Source of the DNA: Actinomucor elegans
Taxonomy: Eukaryota > Mucoromycota > Mucoromycetes > Mucorales > Mucoraceae
Length of the DNA stretch: 64,000 nucleotides
Direction: 5' to 3'
Assembly: GCA_026027325.1 (NCBI GenBank)
Contig: JAMSLZ010000002.1
Span: 2,480,001-2,544,000 of the forward strand
The translations under genes were made by a program, and so were the position numbers. Positions 37,801 to 49,494 of this stretch are shown here, piece after piece (positions within the stretch are counted from its first letter, which is position 1; each line of letters starts with the position of its first letter). The notes under the pieces are model-generated. The model did no database searches. It saw only the letters and a program-made list of their open reading frames with translations, and was not told the DNA's origin.

Positions 37801-40800
37801 GGCACTATTTGCGTCTAGAAGATGCTACCTGCAAACAAGCTGCTTACGTACTAATTGCTCGCTTTATAACTGCCTTTGAAACTCCAAGCAAGATCGTGAT
37901 TCAAATATACGCTGCACTTTTGCGAGCTCATCTATCAGAAGCGCGTGCTTTAGTTAAGCAAGGTTTAGATATCATCGCTCCTGTTCTTCCAAAACGCGTA
38001 CCACATTCAAGTAATGAGCGGGTGCCAACTTGGGTGCGCTTAACGCGTAGAGTCGTTGTTGAGGATACTCATAGTATTTCTCAAATGGTGAACGTTTATC
38101 AGCTCTTGGTACGCCAACCCGACTTATTTTACGACTATCGCGAGCATTTCTTACCTCAAATTGTGAATGCTTTACCCAAGCTAGGCCTACTTCAGAACGC
38201 CACACCTGAAAACAAGCTACTCACAGTAGAATTGACTGAGCTTTTGTTAAAGTGGGAGCAAACACGATTAAAAAATCAGCCAAAGAAAGCAAATGATACG
38301 GTTCCTCTTTCTCCATCTGGGAAAAGGCTGGCAGAAGTTCTTCCAGATACTCCAAAGAAGAAAAACAAGACTGAAGCTTCAGATGGTGAAATAAAAAGTA
38401 CCTCTTCTCCATCTGGTGTTGCTACAACGGATTCTCCTAATGCTACTGGTCATAAAGAGTATGTTCCTTCACTTACGTTGCGCGAGAACACGATTGGCTA
38501 TCTTGTTCGCCTTGCATGTAGCGTTTATAATCCTTCGGATGTGATTCAAAGAAGGCTTGTTCAACGCGTCTTGGAACTTATCAAACGTTTCCTAGATACA
38601 TCTATTTGGCCGGACGTTCATGTTAAGTTTGCTCATCTGGAACGTACATTAACAGTCAAAGAAATGAGTGAACTCCTAGTTTCTAGCGTGTGTAGTGCTT
38701 TGGAAATCCTTAACATTGATTTAGCGAACAAGCCCTCCGAGTGGTTCATAGTCAATATGAGTCAACTCTTCCGTTTATTGGAAAACAGTATCAAGTCAGA
38801 TAATGTTCGAATCCACACAGCACTTCAACCTGTATTATCAAGTATTTTCCGCGCTATCAACCAAACTACCAATGCTGAAAATAGAGAAGAGCCTCAACAT
38901 CCAGATGTAGCAGCATTTGTTTCGTTAGTTGACTCTACTATCACAGATGGAATGGCTAGTATGAACAACATTTATGCTGTTCTGAAACTGTTGCAAGCTT
39001 CCAGCACTAGTCGCAGCGAACAATTAGATCCATTTGTTCCTGGTATTGTAAAGATGCTTCAAAAACTCACCAAAGAACATATCACTTCGACCCATATAAC
39101 CTCCTCCACTGGTTACGATTCTCAAGTCAATCTGTTAATTTTGGGTCTTAATCTCTTGAAGAGAAGGATTTCTCACCTAGGCGATCAGCGCCGTTGGTTC
39201 TTGACCTGCTTGATCCAGTTGATTGAAAAGTCACCCGATGTTCAATTGCTTCATGCTATTCTGGATATGCTTGCTGAATGGACTTTGGACAAGACTGAAA
39301 CTTTCCCTACTATAAAGGAAAAGGCTGGTCTTTTGGTCAAGATGATGAGCTTAGAGAGCCGTAACAATGTCAGACTGACTGAGGATTTCCTTGACTTGGT
39401 TATCAAGATTTACAGTAACCCCTCTTTTGCAAGATCTGAATTGACAGTTCGCTTAGAGCAAGCCTTCTTGTTGGGTACGCGTAATGAGAATCCTCAAATC
39501 CGTAGCCAATTTATGCGCGTCTTTGATCGCAGTATCAGTCGTACTTTGTATACTCGCCTCAACTATATTTTGGGTGTGCAGAACTGGGAATCTTTATCAG
39601 GCACTTTCTGGATTCATCAGGCTCTGGACATGTTGTTTGGTGGCGTTAAGATTAATCCTCAAGCCACTATGGCCCATACCCTCAAGATCAAATCTATCAA
39701 ATCGATTGGAATCCAAGATGAACCTACAGAGATGGATGTTCCAAACGAGCTTAATGACGTTGTACAGAAACATCAATTGTTTTTGAAAGAGCTTCAAGGT
39801 TCTGATATAAACAACTCTATTAGTAGCGCGCGCTATCTTCAGTATCTAGACGATGAAACGGCTTTCAAACTTTGGGTTGATCTTTTCCCCATGTGCTGGT
39901 CAGCTTTATCAAGCACGGAGAAGCATGACATGACAAAAGTTATCATTCATTTACTTGCTAAAGAGCACCATAATAAGCAAGCGGAACTGAGACCTAATGT
40001 TATCCAAGCTTTGCTGACTGGTATCGCTAAAATTAATTCTGGTATCAGGCTGCCTCCTCATCTAGTCAAATACCTTGGCCAAACGCATAACGCATGGCAT
40101 ACCGCAATCGAGATTCTTCAACAGACGGCTGCTAATGAAAGTATTACAGATTCCTCAAAGGATGATCTGAACAATCATGAGCGTACTTTGGATACTCTAT
40201 CTGATTTGTATGCAAGTCTTAATGAAGATGATATGTTTTATGGACTATGGAGACGCCGTAGTACATATACTGAAACTAACGTGGCTGTTTCTTGTGAACA
40301 AATCGGTCTATGGTCTCAAGCCCAAACCATGTACGAAAACGCTCAGATTAAGGCGCGCAGTGGAGTATCGCCCTTCTCTGAATCAGAATATATGCTTTGG
40401 GAAGACCATTGGATTTCTTGTTCACAGAAACTGCAACAATGGGATATTCTTTCAGATCTGGCCAAGCATGATAACAATACTAGCTTGGCTTTGGATTGTG
40501 CTTGGAGATTATCTGACTGGGCTGCAGATCGTGAACCTCTGGAACAAGCGGTTGCTCAGCTTTCGGATACTCCTACGCCTCGACTTAAAGCCATGGAAGG
40601 ATTTTTGGCTCTGATCAAATCTCAAACAACAGATGATCGACTAGCAGATTTCACTCGTATTTGTGAAGAAGGCGTTCAACTTTCATTACAGAAATGGTAT
40701 TCTCTGCCTCACATTGTCTCTCGAAGCCACCTACCATTACTCCAGATCTTCCAGCAGTATCTCGAGCTTCATGAAGCAAGTCAGATATTTGTCAGTTTGG

Positions 40801-43800
40801 TCAGCACCAACGTACAAAATCTTGAACAGCGATCAACTGAACTGCGTAGTATCCTTGCTACCTGGCGCGACCGTTTGCCAAATACTTGGGACGATATTAA
40901 TATATGGAGCGATACTATTGCATGGCGCCAACATGTCTTTAACGCGATTAACCGTACTTATCTGCCTCTAATCCCCATGCTTCCCATGAATCAGCCTAAT
41001 GTTCCTGGTGCAAACTCATTTGCTTATCGTGGTTACCATGAATCTGCTTGGATCATTAATCGTTTCGCCCATGTAGCTAGAAAACACCAGCTGAATGATG
41101 TGTGTATCAACTACTTGACCAAGATCTATACTTTACCCAATATAGAGATACAAGAAGCGTTTTTGAAGCTGCGTGAACAGGCTAAATGCTATTACCAAAA
41201 TCCTTCCGAATTGACCGCTGGTTTGGATGTTATTACCAACACCAATTTGAATTATTTCTCGCTTCCCCAAAAGGCTGAATTCTACACACTCAAGGGTCAG
41301 TTCTTGGCCAAGTTGAATCATTATAATGAAGCCAATGAAGCTTTTGTAAATGCCGTTCAAATTGATCTATCGTTACCTCGAGCGTGGGCCGAATGGGGTA
41401 GATATAATGATAACAGGTTTAAGGAAAGCCCTCATGATCTTAGTTGGGCTAATAATGCCGTAAGTTGCTATTTACAAGCTGCTGGTATCTACAAGAACGC
41501 AAAAGCTAGAAAATACTTGTTGCGTGTACTTTGGCTTCTAAGCTTGGATGATACAAACGGAACAATATCCCGAGCCTTTGAGGGATATAAAGGAGAATGG
41601 CCAGTTTGGTATTGGGTTACATTTATTCCTCAACTTTTGATGGCCTTGCAGCAACGAGAAGCAAAGCATGCTCGTAATATTCTGATCCGTATTGCAAAAC
41701 AATTCCCACAGGTACTTGATATGAAAGATATATTAATGATTTACAATGACTAATATGGAGTGATGAATAGGCATTGCATTTCCAACTGCGTACAGCCAAA
41801 GAAGACATGCTAAAGCGAACAGGCGCTACTAATGCCGCTAAAGCAGGTACACCTGCTTCGGCGACTTCCACCACATCTACTCCTGCTACTGCTTCCGCAA
41901 CAAATGCCAAATCAGATGTAATAAAAACCGAAGAAACTAAAGAGCCAAAGGCTGCTGACGATGCTTCTAAGGAAAACGAAGAAGCAAGCAAGAATGATAA
42001 AGAAACTAATGCATCTGTCGCCAAAGAAACACCTTCTGAGGAAAGCAAACCTGATGCAATGGACATCGAGACTACTGATGGAAGCAAGATAAACGAAGAC
42101 AAAAGAAAAGAAATCAAATCGGAAGCAAACAAGGAAGTTCAAGTGAAGACTGAGAAAACTGACGAAGCATCTAGTTCTGTAGAAGTTAAGGATGATGCCA
42201 CTGCTTCTAGTAGAGATACTACTGCCAAGGCCACTAATCCTAAATTGCCTCCACCTGTTTTGACCGGTGCTAATATTGCTGCTGCTTCCACTACAGCTGA
42301 TGGAAAAACACCCGGTACTCCTGTTGCAGCCGGACCTCCTGCTCATCCTTTGGACGAAATCATGGCGATGTTAAAGACCGGGTATCCTTTGCTTGCGCTA
42401 TCGATGGAAACTATGGTTGATCAGATTCAATTAAAGTTTAAGCCACAGGCGGATGAGGATATGTATCGTCTTGTAGTTGCGTTATACAATGAAGGGGCTC
42501 AAGTAAGTTAAAATTGATGTTACGTCTATAAAAGTATATGTAAACTTACGCATATTTGTTTATTACAGCAATTGCTCTCACGACTAATGAATCCTAATGA
42601 TACTCTTCAGTTGACACATGCTACTATTGGAAATATTGCTCGTTTTGCTGATAGTCTTTACCCTGGACATATGAAGACGGCTTTTGTTCACGATTTTGCT
42701 ACAACTAAATTGAATCTAGAGGAATACGTAGCTAAATTAAGATTATGGCGCGACAAGTTTGAAGCTATGCTTGATGCTCGACCACGCAAGCAAAAGTTGG
42801 AAGCATGTAGCCACTATTTGGTCGAGTTCCAGCACCAAAAATTCGATGATGTCGAAATTCCTGGACAGTACTTGCTACTTAAAGATAATGCTAATGACTT
42901 TTTGCGTATTGATCGTTTCCTTCCAGAGGTGGAAGTCATTCGTAGCTACGGCAATTGCTTCCGTCGACTTACTATTCGTGGCCATGATGGCAGTCTCCAT
43001 CCTTTTGTTATTCAAAATCCTGCTGCTCGCCAGTATCGTCGCGAAGAAAGATTGATGCAACTGTTCCGCATTTTGAATAGTGTTTTGGAACGCAAGAAGG
43101 AAAGCCGTACGCGTAATCTCAAGTTCCATTTGCCTGTTATTGTGCCTTTGGCCCCTAATGTTCGTATGGTTGAAGATGACCCATCCTACTGCACCTTGTA
43201 TGATATCTATGAGGATCACTGCGATAATACAAATATGCATAAGGATGATCCCCTCTCATTCTTTGTAGATAAGTTGAAGAATAGCGTAAGCAAAAATACT
43301 GATGTGAGTCTCCAAAATCACCCTATTCACAACGCTACACTTGCTAATAATATTATTTTTAGGCGGTGAATCTGAAGACCGAACTTTTGAATCTACGTAT
43401 GGAGATCAATGAAGAGATAGGCAGGAAGTCGGTACCGCCCAATATCCTGAGCAAGGTAAGCGATAATTTCATGAGACAGTATCTTTTCAGTTTAAACTAA
43501 CTCGAATATAATCTAGTACATGCTTCGTACGTTGGGCTCTTATACCGATTATTGGATGCACCGTAAGCAATTCATCGCCCAGTATGCAACTGCCACGTTT
43601 ATGTCGTACCTATTTAGCGTTGGTCATCGTACACCTCACAAAATCACTATTTCTCGAAAGTATGGTAACATTTGGATGACTGAGCTTCTACCAGGTAATA
43701 TTTTTACTGTTTAATGACATCCGGTGATTTTACTGACTCTTGATGTTACAATTCAGGCTGGAGTCAAGCCAATCCCTTGTTGGGTAACGGCGAATCAGTA

Positions 43801-44249
43801 CCTTTTAGATTCACTCCGGCTATCCAAGATTATATTACACCTGTGGGTGTTGAAGGGTTATTTGCAAGCTGCCTCATGGCTACAGCTCGCAGTCTAACTG
43901 AACCAGAACTGGAACTGGATCAATACCTGAGTCTCTTTATTAGAGACGAATTAATCACCTGGCACATGTCTAATCATCGTTCAGTTACAGATGCTCAATT
44001 CCGTGAGCGAGTACAAGCTAATGTGGTCCAAGTAACGACAAAAGCACAGTTCTTGTCTTGCAGAATGGACCGTGATATGGTAAGTCATCATTATTTATAC
44101 AAGCTTCAATAGTCAACTAACAGAATTCTCTATAATAGACAATCAATTCTGGTAAACCTGTAAGCCAGAATGTCATTGATTTAATTTCGCAAGCAAGCAA
44201 CCCTCAAAAGATGGCTCAAATGGAGTGCACTTGGATGCCATGGCTTTAA
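31836..44249 (+). CDS. TRA1: TRA1/TRRAP, PIKK-family pseudokinase scaffold of SAGA and NuA4
   Basis: Nuclear scaffold that contacts transcription activators and docks the SAGA and NuA4 acetyltransferase complexes. Twelve exons: 31836-31884, 31958-32115, 32168-32458, 32517-32726, 32779-33170, 33224-41711, 41771-42502, 42569-43303, 43363-43455, 43517-43694, 43757-44079, 44139-44249. All are in frame, encoding 3919 aa (yeast Tra1 and human TRRAP are 3744 and about 3860). HEAT repeats fill most of exon 6 ([30 protein letters not shown]); the FAT domain lies at its 3' end. The PI3K-like fold is degenerate: the usual catalytic and DFG segments are replaced by [20 protein letters not shown]. The C-terminus is a FATC ([16 protein letters not shown]). 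Unusual: residues of about 3213-3388 are a Lys/Glu/Ala/Thr-rich insertion at the FAT-kinase boundary. A basic PKKKNK stretch near residue 2077 may be a nuclear signal. Confidence 0.97.
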
Positions 44250-44574
44250 TTTATCTTTTATATATAAAACAATAAAATCGATTATCAATCATATTGTAAT
44301 ACAAGATCGTCCAATCTTTTTTTTTTTTGATGTAATACGAATTAAGCGCATGAGCTGTCAAACCAGACAAGTTAATAATCTTGAATATTTAACAATGTAA
44401 ATCAAAATATAGCTTTTGGCTGAAGTATAAGCGGAGCAAAACTGCTAAAATAAATATTTTTTATTATAATAAATAGAAGGGCATTGCATAAAATAAGAGT
44501 ATGTACAATTTAGTTATAGAAAGTATGGATAACGGACCCATTATGACACAGGTTTGACTATGGTAGTGTATCCT
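44250..44574. other. Convergent spacer, TRA1 / NDUFA4-like gene
   Basis: AT-rich 3' flanks of two convergent genes; AATAAA signals lie just after the TRA1 stop (ACAATAAAATC). No other feature seen. Confidence 0.5.
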
Positions 44575-44823
44575 TTACCATTCCTTACGATGAAATTTAC
44601 GATCGTATTTTTGGTGGTAAGCAGCTAACTTGACTTGGTCTCCTTGTTGGACTTGATGCCATGGTTGTTCGTTTGTCTTATGGTTCCAAACGACGTCGGG
44701 AGCATGAGCCTGATGGAAACCCATGTATACACCAGCACCAAGAGCAAGACTAAGGACTGCGACAAGAGGATAGATTTCAGGTTGGGTAGCAGAACGTCTG
44801 AGGAATTGAGTGAGTTGGGTCAT
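44575..44823 (-). CDS. NDUFA4: NDUFA4/MLRQ-like mitochondrial inner-membrane subunit
   Basis: Single exon of 82 aa, the family's usual size. NDUFA4, first assigned to complex I, is now regarded as a subunit of cytochrome c oxidase. After a short N-terminus (MTQLTQFLRRSATQPEIYP) there is one membrane helix (LVAVLSLALGAGVYMGF). The conserved soluble tail follows: PDVVWNHKTNEQPWHQV, then QGDQVKLAAYHQKYD (compare family PDVxWD...PEPWxxxxxxxQYKxxxxxxDY). The ATG is preceded by ATTCTTAACAAA. Convergent with TRA1. Confidence 0.85.
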   Translation of the reverse strand: MTQLTQFLRRSATQPEIYPLVAVLSLALGAGVYMGFHQAHAPDVVWNHKTNEQPWHQVQQGDQVKLAAYHQKYDRKFHRKEW

Positions 44824-46040
44824 TTTGTTAAGAATATAAAAAGTGTGAGTATGTACACACCTTGAATCAGATTCTACCTGTTTATATATATATTGGTGTG
44901 AACAAAAATCGCATGATTTTACTAATAGCTTTGACATTGATTTTATTGGCTCTGTATTGTTTCAGACGCGTGAACAATAGCATGGGGACTTGAACTCAGC
45001 AAGAACGATCGAGAAAATATGCATGAATAGCATATTACAAGCATTATATACAAAGACTCAAATAAAGATAATAATTAGGCCCTTTTGAGATGCTTTCGGA
45101 AATGGAGCTGCATCTATAAAAAACGATTCTAATTTTCGACAGTATTTGTAGTAATTGATGGGATATCAAAGTTTTCGAGCGAAACAAAGAACTTTCCGTT
45201 TCTAGATTGGCAGGGTGCGCTATTTACTATTGAAACTCGACCCACAATATTTAAGGCGTTTAAAATGACTGCTGATGTATATGGCAGAATATTATACGCG
45301 TATCTTTTTCTTAGAAAATCCTGCAGAATCTTTAAGCATAGTCTAGTTTATCCGAGGTTTTAACTGAGTGTAAAAGTTCCCGGTGATGATAGGCGCTCGA
45401 GAATGAAGATGAAACAGGCTCAATTACCCAAGTCTAATGTTTAATAAAAAGCTCTAATAAGAGCAATAATTCACTATGAGCTCGAACTGTTTATCAGATA
45501 AGATATTGAATTGTGATCACTCGAGTGGTCTATACATCTACTGATGTACTACATACGAATTATATGTGATTTACAATTAATCGCTAAAATATAATATATC
45601 CATTGTACTTCTGCCAATTAATGACTCTAATAGATGCATACGAGTGAATCATTCTAAACATCTGATATATAATCAGATATGGCATTGTTAAAGCAAAATT
45701 AGTAAGGAGCTCTAGAGATGTTTGAAATAGAGCAACTTCTGAAGAGTTTATAAGAGTATTATCTACTTAAAGGCCTGCCTTTCAATTGCCGCTATCATGT
45801 TTAGCGTTATTTTTGACAGTTTGAACATCATTTTCAAGGTATATTCGTTATGTTTTTAAGCTTTTTTTTATGTGATAGTAGCATCCACCTATATACTGGT
45901 ATTAAAAAAAATTGATTGATTATAAAAATTGCGGAGACTAGTCTAATCTTCACTAGCCAACCAATAACCACAAATATCTAAAGTGAATTTTTTTTGTGCT
46001 AAAATAGAAGCAAACGAGATCTATCTATACATAAATCATT
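44824..46040. other. Intergenic region with a weak repeat copy
   Basis: No supported gene. A reverse-oriented, diverged relative of the dispersed repeat occurs at about 45630-45690 (minus strand: GGCATATCTGATTATATATC, then AGAATGATTCACTCGTATGC and ATCTATTAGAG). A tRNA-like T-arm string near 44975 does not fold and was rejected. Confidence 0.4.
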
Positions 46041-47768
46041 ATGTCAATTCAGAAAACGGAGGAAATCATACAAGTAAAAAAGATGTATTCTATTCCAAAA
46101 CATTTCGAGGCATCTAATCACGATTCTTATATCCCTATCCTAGTCATTAAACCCGTATCTCTCGACACTGTCTGAGCCAAGTACGCGAGATCGTCCTATT
46201 AAACGACGAGCGATCGAAGTTGTAAAAAAAGAAACCACCCAAATCAAGACATGGACAAATGCGTCAACGGCAGCCGCTCAATTGCTCGAGCACATCATTG
46301 ATTCTCTTCTCATTTGTACGGAAAGTGCTATTGAAAATGTGAGAGAACAGACTGTAGGCATTATAGATAGGTAATATTATGTCTTTTTTATTAATCTACA
46401 GATGGTTTATAGCATTTTATAGTCTAGTTGGTCAATGTGCAAAGGGCAGCTTAAAAAACGAAGTGGCTGAAAAGATATGGAGCCATGCACAAAGGCGCTT
46501 AAAGGAAGAATCAACTGAGGAAATTCGACTGGCTTGGATGGAACTATGCTCTACTTTGTTAAAGACAATACAAAAGGTCTCAGAAACTGGAAGCGAGCAA
46601 CTGATGGGCATCATGCAGATTGCAGGCGTAGATGCTTTTGCTGATATACAGAAACAATGTGCAAAGCTGATCATAGAATATGCGCAATCTCAACCCAAAT
46701 CAGTGGACTATGCCTGTGAGCGCATGATTCGATTAACTACACCTTTATTAACACATAAACACACAGCAGTCCGAGTATCAGGTATAAAGGTAGGTCTGAA
46801 TAACAAGCATTTAGAGCATCTGAATCGTTCTAACTTGTTCTAGGCCATGGATGCGGTATTGATGGCCTCTCCGAAAGGATTGCATTTACTGTTTGAATAT
46901 GAGGAAAAGTTGGATCGACAGCCCATTGTACCTACATTGGTGTACGATACGTCGGCTTTTGTCAGAGACAATTTGTTTACAGTACTAGCCAATTTGCTGT
47001 GTAGCTGGTCTCCTCGCTATCGATATCAATACGGTGAAAAAATTTTACCTGTCATCTTGGCCGGCACATTTGATGAGCTTCCTAGTGTACAATCAACTTG
47101 TTTATCTAGTTTAACCAAAGTGGGTTCTAGTTGTACTCGTGATTTGTTTGATGCTGGCATTATACATGAAATACCTACAGATACAAAAGAAACCGAGGTT
47201 ATAGGTAAAAAAAAAAAAATGGAATGCCAAACGCGTCTATTATCCTATTCACTGTATTTATTTAGGCTTGAAGCATTTGGTTCACATGTGCTACGATAAA
47301 AGTTTGATACAACTATTAGAAGAAAGTACTGATTTCATTGCAATGAAACAAGATAAGGGACTCAATGCACTCAAGTTATTCTTGTCCTATGCTTCCGTAG
47401 ATGACCTAGTGAAATCCACCAAGCGACTGGTTCATTATTTATTTGTAGTGTATGCTAATCATCATAATGAAAAGGTGTTTGATCTCATGGACTTGTTATT
47501 AACGCAATTACCATCGCCTGAAATCTATTTGGAAGTGCTTCTTCCGAGATTAGAAAACAAGTATCTATCCGCAGAAACAAACGGATTTCCTGGCAATGTA
47601 ACGGCTTCTGTCGTCATGGTATTTCTAGAGCATTTGACGAGAAACGTACAATTGGCAGATCCGTTCAAACAGCGTATATTAACAACCATAGGAAAATCTC
47701 ATTTGAATGAATATTTAGATAATAATGCAGTGTTGCTGTCCCAATCTATTAGAGACAATATAGCCTAG
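46041..47768 (+). CDS. DNAAF5: HEAT-repeat protein resembling dynein assembly factor DNAAF5/HEATR2
   Basis: Five exons: 46041-46073, 46144-46370, 46402-46789, 46844-47204, 47266-47768; 503 aa, shorter than human DNAAF5 (about 855). Alpha-helical HEAT-type repeats run throughout. Two blocks resemble DNAAF5 as I know it: FVRDNLFTVLANLLCSWSPR...ILPVILAGTFDELPSVQ (family: VRxxVxxVVGxWLLxLRDRYS...LIPLLLSSLNDEVPEVR) and GLKHLVHMCYDKSLIQLLEE...KGLNALKLFLSYA (family: CRELVHRNLSKILPALxxD...KSAQLLPVLLLHA). DNAAF5 helps preassemble axonemal dynein arms in the cytoplasm of ciliated cells. Mucoromycota lack flagella, so the role here would have to differ. The intron at 46371-46401 is only 31 nt. A generic HEAT protein is the alternative. 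Confidence 0.7.
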
Positions 47769-48360
47769 TCATAATAATAAAAAGCCTGTTCTAACTTAAT
47801 AGAAGAGTTTTATTTGTGCTCTATTCTCTGGACAATTGTGTTTGATGTGGTTGTTCTTAAGGCAGCTACTATGTATAAGCTAGCTCTTTAGATAATAACT
47901 GGAAAAGGCAGCTGCCGTTGAATGTCAGATCAATTATATTTCAATACATGCGATCACGTAATCTAGTTAATAATATCGATATTTGACTTGTGTACAAATG
48001 CAATGATCTAGAGCACTGATCAATCTCGGTTCGATATGGCATCTGATATTCAGAATGAGCTATTACATGTACTAAAGCTCTTATTGAAAGGCATATCCTG
48101 GTAATTGAATTGCTTTTGGATAATAAAATACCCTGTCCTCAAGCTTCTAGACAAATGTTCAAAAAAAAAAAAGTTTAAACAAATCACGGTTGTTATGCTT
48201 TCCATGATTCATTATAGATTTCGGACCAGAATTTTAGAATTTTCGAAATTCAGTTGCTGGGAATCAATCTACTGTAATTATAATAATATTCTGATTTGAA
48301 AAAGTGGGGTGCCGCCTGAGAATACCACCCCGTCCTTCTTTCCTTGTTTACACAACTAGT
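47769..48360. other. Intergenic region between HEAT protein and dihydroorotase
   Basis: Contains one forward copy of the dispersed repeat (next entry) and no supported gene. AATAAAAAG occurs about 10 bp after the upstream stop codon. Confidence 0.5.
48018..48085 (+). repeat. Dispersed GATCTCGG-family repeat, copy 8
   Basis: Contains TGATCAATCTCGGTTCGATA, TGGCATCTGATA, TTCAGAATGAGCTATTACAT and TACTAAAGCTC. It is about 300 bp upstream of the dihydroorotase ATG. Confidence 0.6.
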
Positions 48361-49478
48361 ATGACTACCTCTATCACACTTCCTTCTGCCTGCGACTTCC
48401 ACCTTCACCTTCGTCAAGGTGATATGATGCGCATGGTCACTCCTAAGGTTGAAGAAGGTGGTGTTTCTCTCGCTTACATTATGGTAAAATTTAAAATAAT
48501 CATTTAAATGGTGAATTAGCTCACTCAATTGTACATTAGCCCAACTTGCAACCTCCTATTAAAAACACCGAGCAAGCGCTTGCATACAAGGCAGAGTTAG
48601 AGGCTCTTGCACCCAATGTGACGTTTTACATGACTCTTTACTTGTCACCTGAGTTGACTGTGGAAGAAGTCCGTAAGGCTGCCAAAGCTGGTGTTGCAGG
48701 TGTCAAATCATACCCTCGTGGTGTCACCACCAACAGCGAAAACGGTATTGAAAATTACGAAGTCTACTATCCTGTATTTGAGGCTATGGAACAAGAAGGC
48801 CTTGTGCTTAACTTGCACGGTGAAATCCCTAGTGATGCTCACAAAGATATCTGTGTCATGAACGCTGAAGAAAAGTTCTTGCCTGAACTGGAAAAAATCC
48901 ACAATGCTTTCCCCAAGTTGAAGATTGTATTGGAACATGCTACTTCCAAAGCTGCTGTTGAGATGGTCAAGCGTTTAGGTGATAATGTCGGTTGTAGTAT
49001 TACTGTACATCATCTTCAATTGATTGTGGATGATTGGGCTGGTCAAGCACATCATTTCTGTAAGCCTGTCGCCAAGTATCCTCATGATCGTGATGCTTTG
49101 AGAGACGTAGTGAAAGCAGGTCACCCTCGTTTCTTCTTGGGTACGGATTCTGCTCCTCATCCCATTGCTGCTAAAGAAGGTCCTCGTTCTAACGCTGGTG
49201 TGTTCACTACACCTTTGGTCTTGCCTTATCTTGCCAAGATCTTTGAAGAAATTGGCTGTCTGGAACGTCTCGAAGATTTTGCCTGTCATTTCGGTAGAAA
49301 ATTCTATGGTCTTTCTCAAAAGGCTGGATTCCAAGACAAGAAGGTTACTTTGGTTAAAGAAACCAACGTAGTTGTTCCCCAACACTATGAAATTTCTGCT
49401 ACTAGTGATTTAGGTGTAGTTGTACCCTTCTATGCTAACAGAGACATTGGTTGGAAGATTGCATCCAATTTTGTTTAA
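48361..49478 (+). CDS. URA4: Dihydroorotase
   Basis: Closes carbamoyl aspartate to dihydroorotate, the third step of de novo pyrimidine synthesis; cytosolic. Two exons, 48361-48483 and 48540-49478, give 353 aa, typical for the monofunctional class II enzyme. Zinc and active-site signatures: DFHLHLRQGDMM (HxH), GVKSYPRG (the Lys that is carbamylated in the family), LNLHGE, VLEHAT and FLGTDSAPH (catalytic Asp). The first exon ends YIM and joins PNLQPPI, the family's MPNLxPP motif. An AATAAA polyadenylation signal overlaps the stop codon (TAATAAA). The stop is only 15 bp from that of the convergent QTRT2 gene. Confidence 0.95.
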
Positions 49479-49494
49479 TAAAGTCTGTTTTATT
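49477..49494. terminator. Overlapping convergent poly(A) signals, URA4 / QTRT2
   Basis: Plus-strand AATAAA at 49477-49482 begins within the URA4 stop codon; minus-strand AATAAA at 49494-49489 begins within the QTRT2 stop codon. Cleavage normally follows such signals by 10-30 nt, so each transcript should run into the antisense of the other's coding end. Confidence 0.7.

Noticed and set aside
44960..45010. tRNA-like T-arm string (minus strand GAGTTCAAGTCCCCA)
   Set aside because: The T-stem halves do not pair and no acceptor, D or anticodon arm can be built around it.
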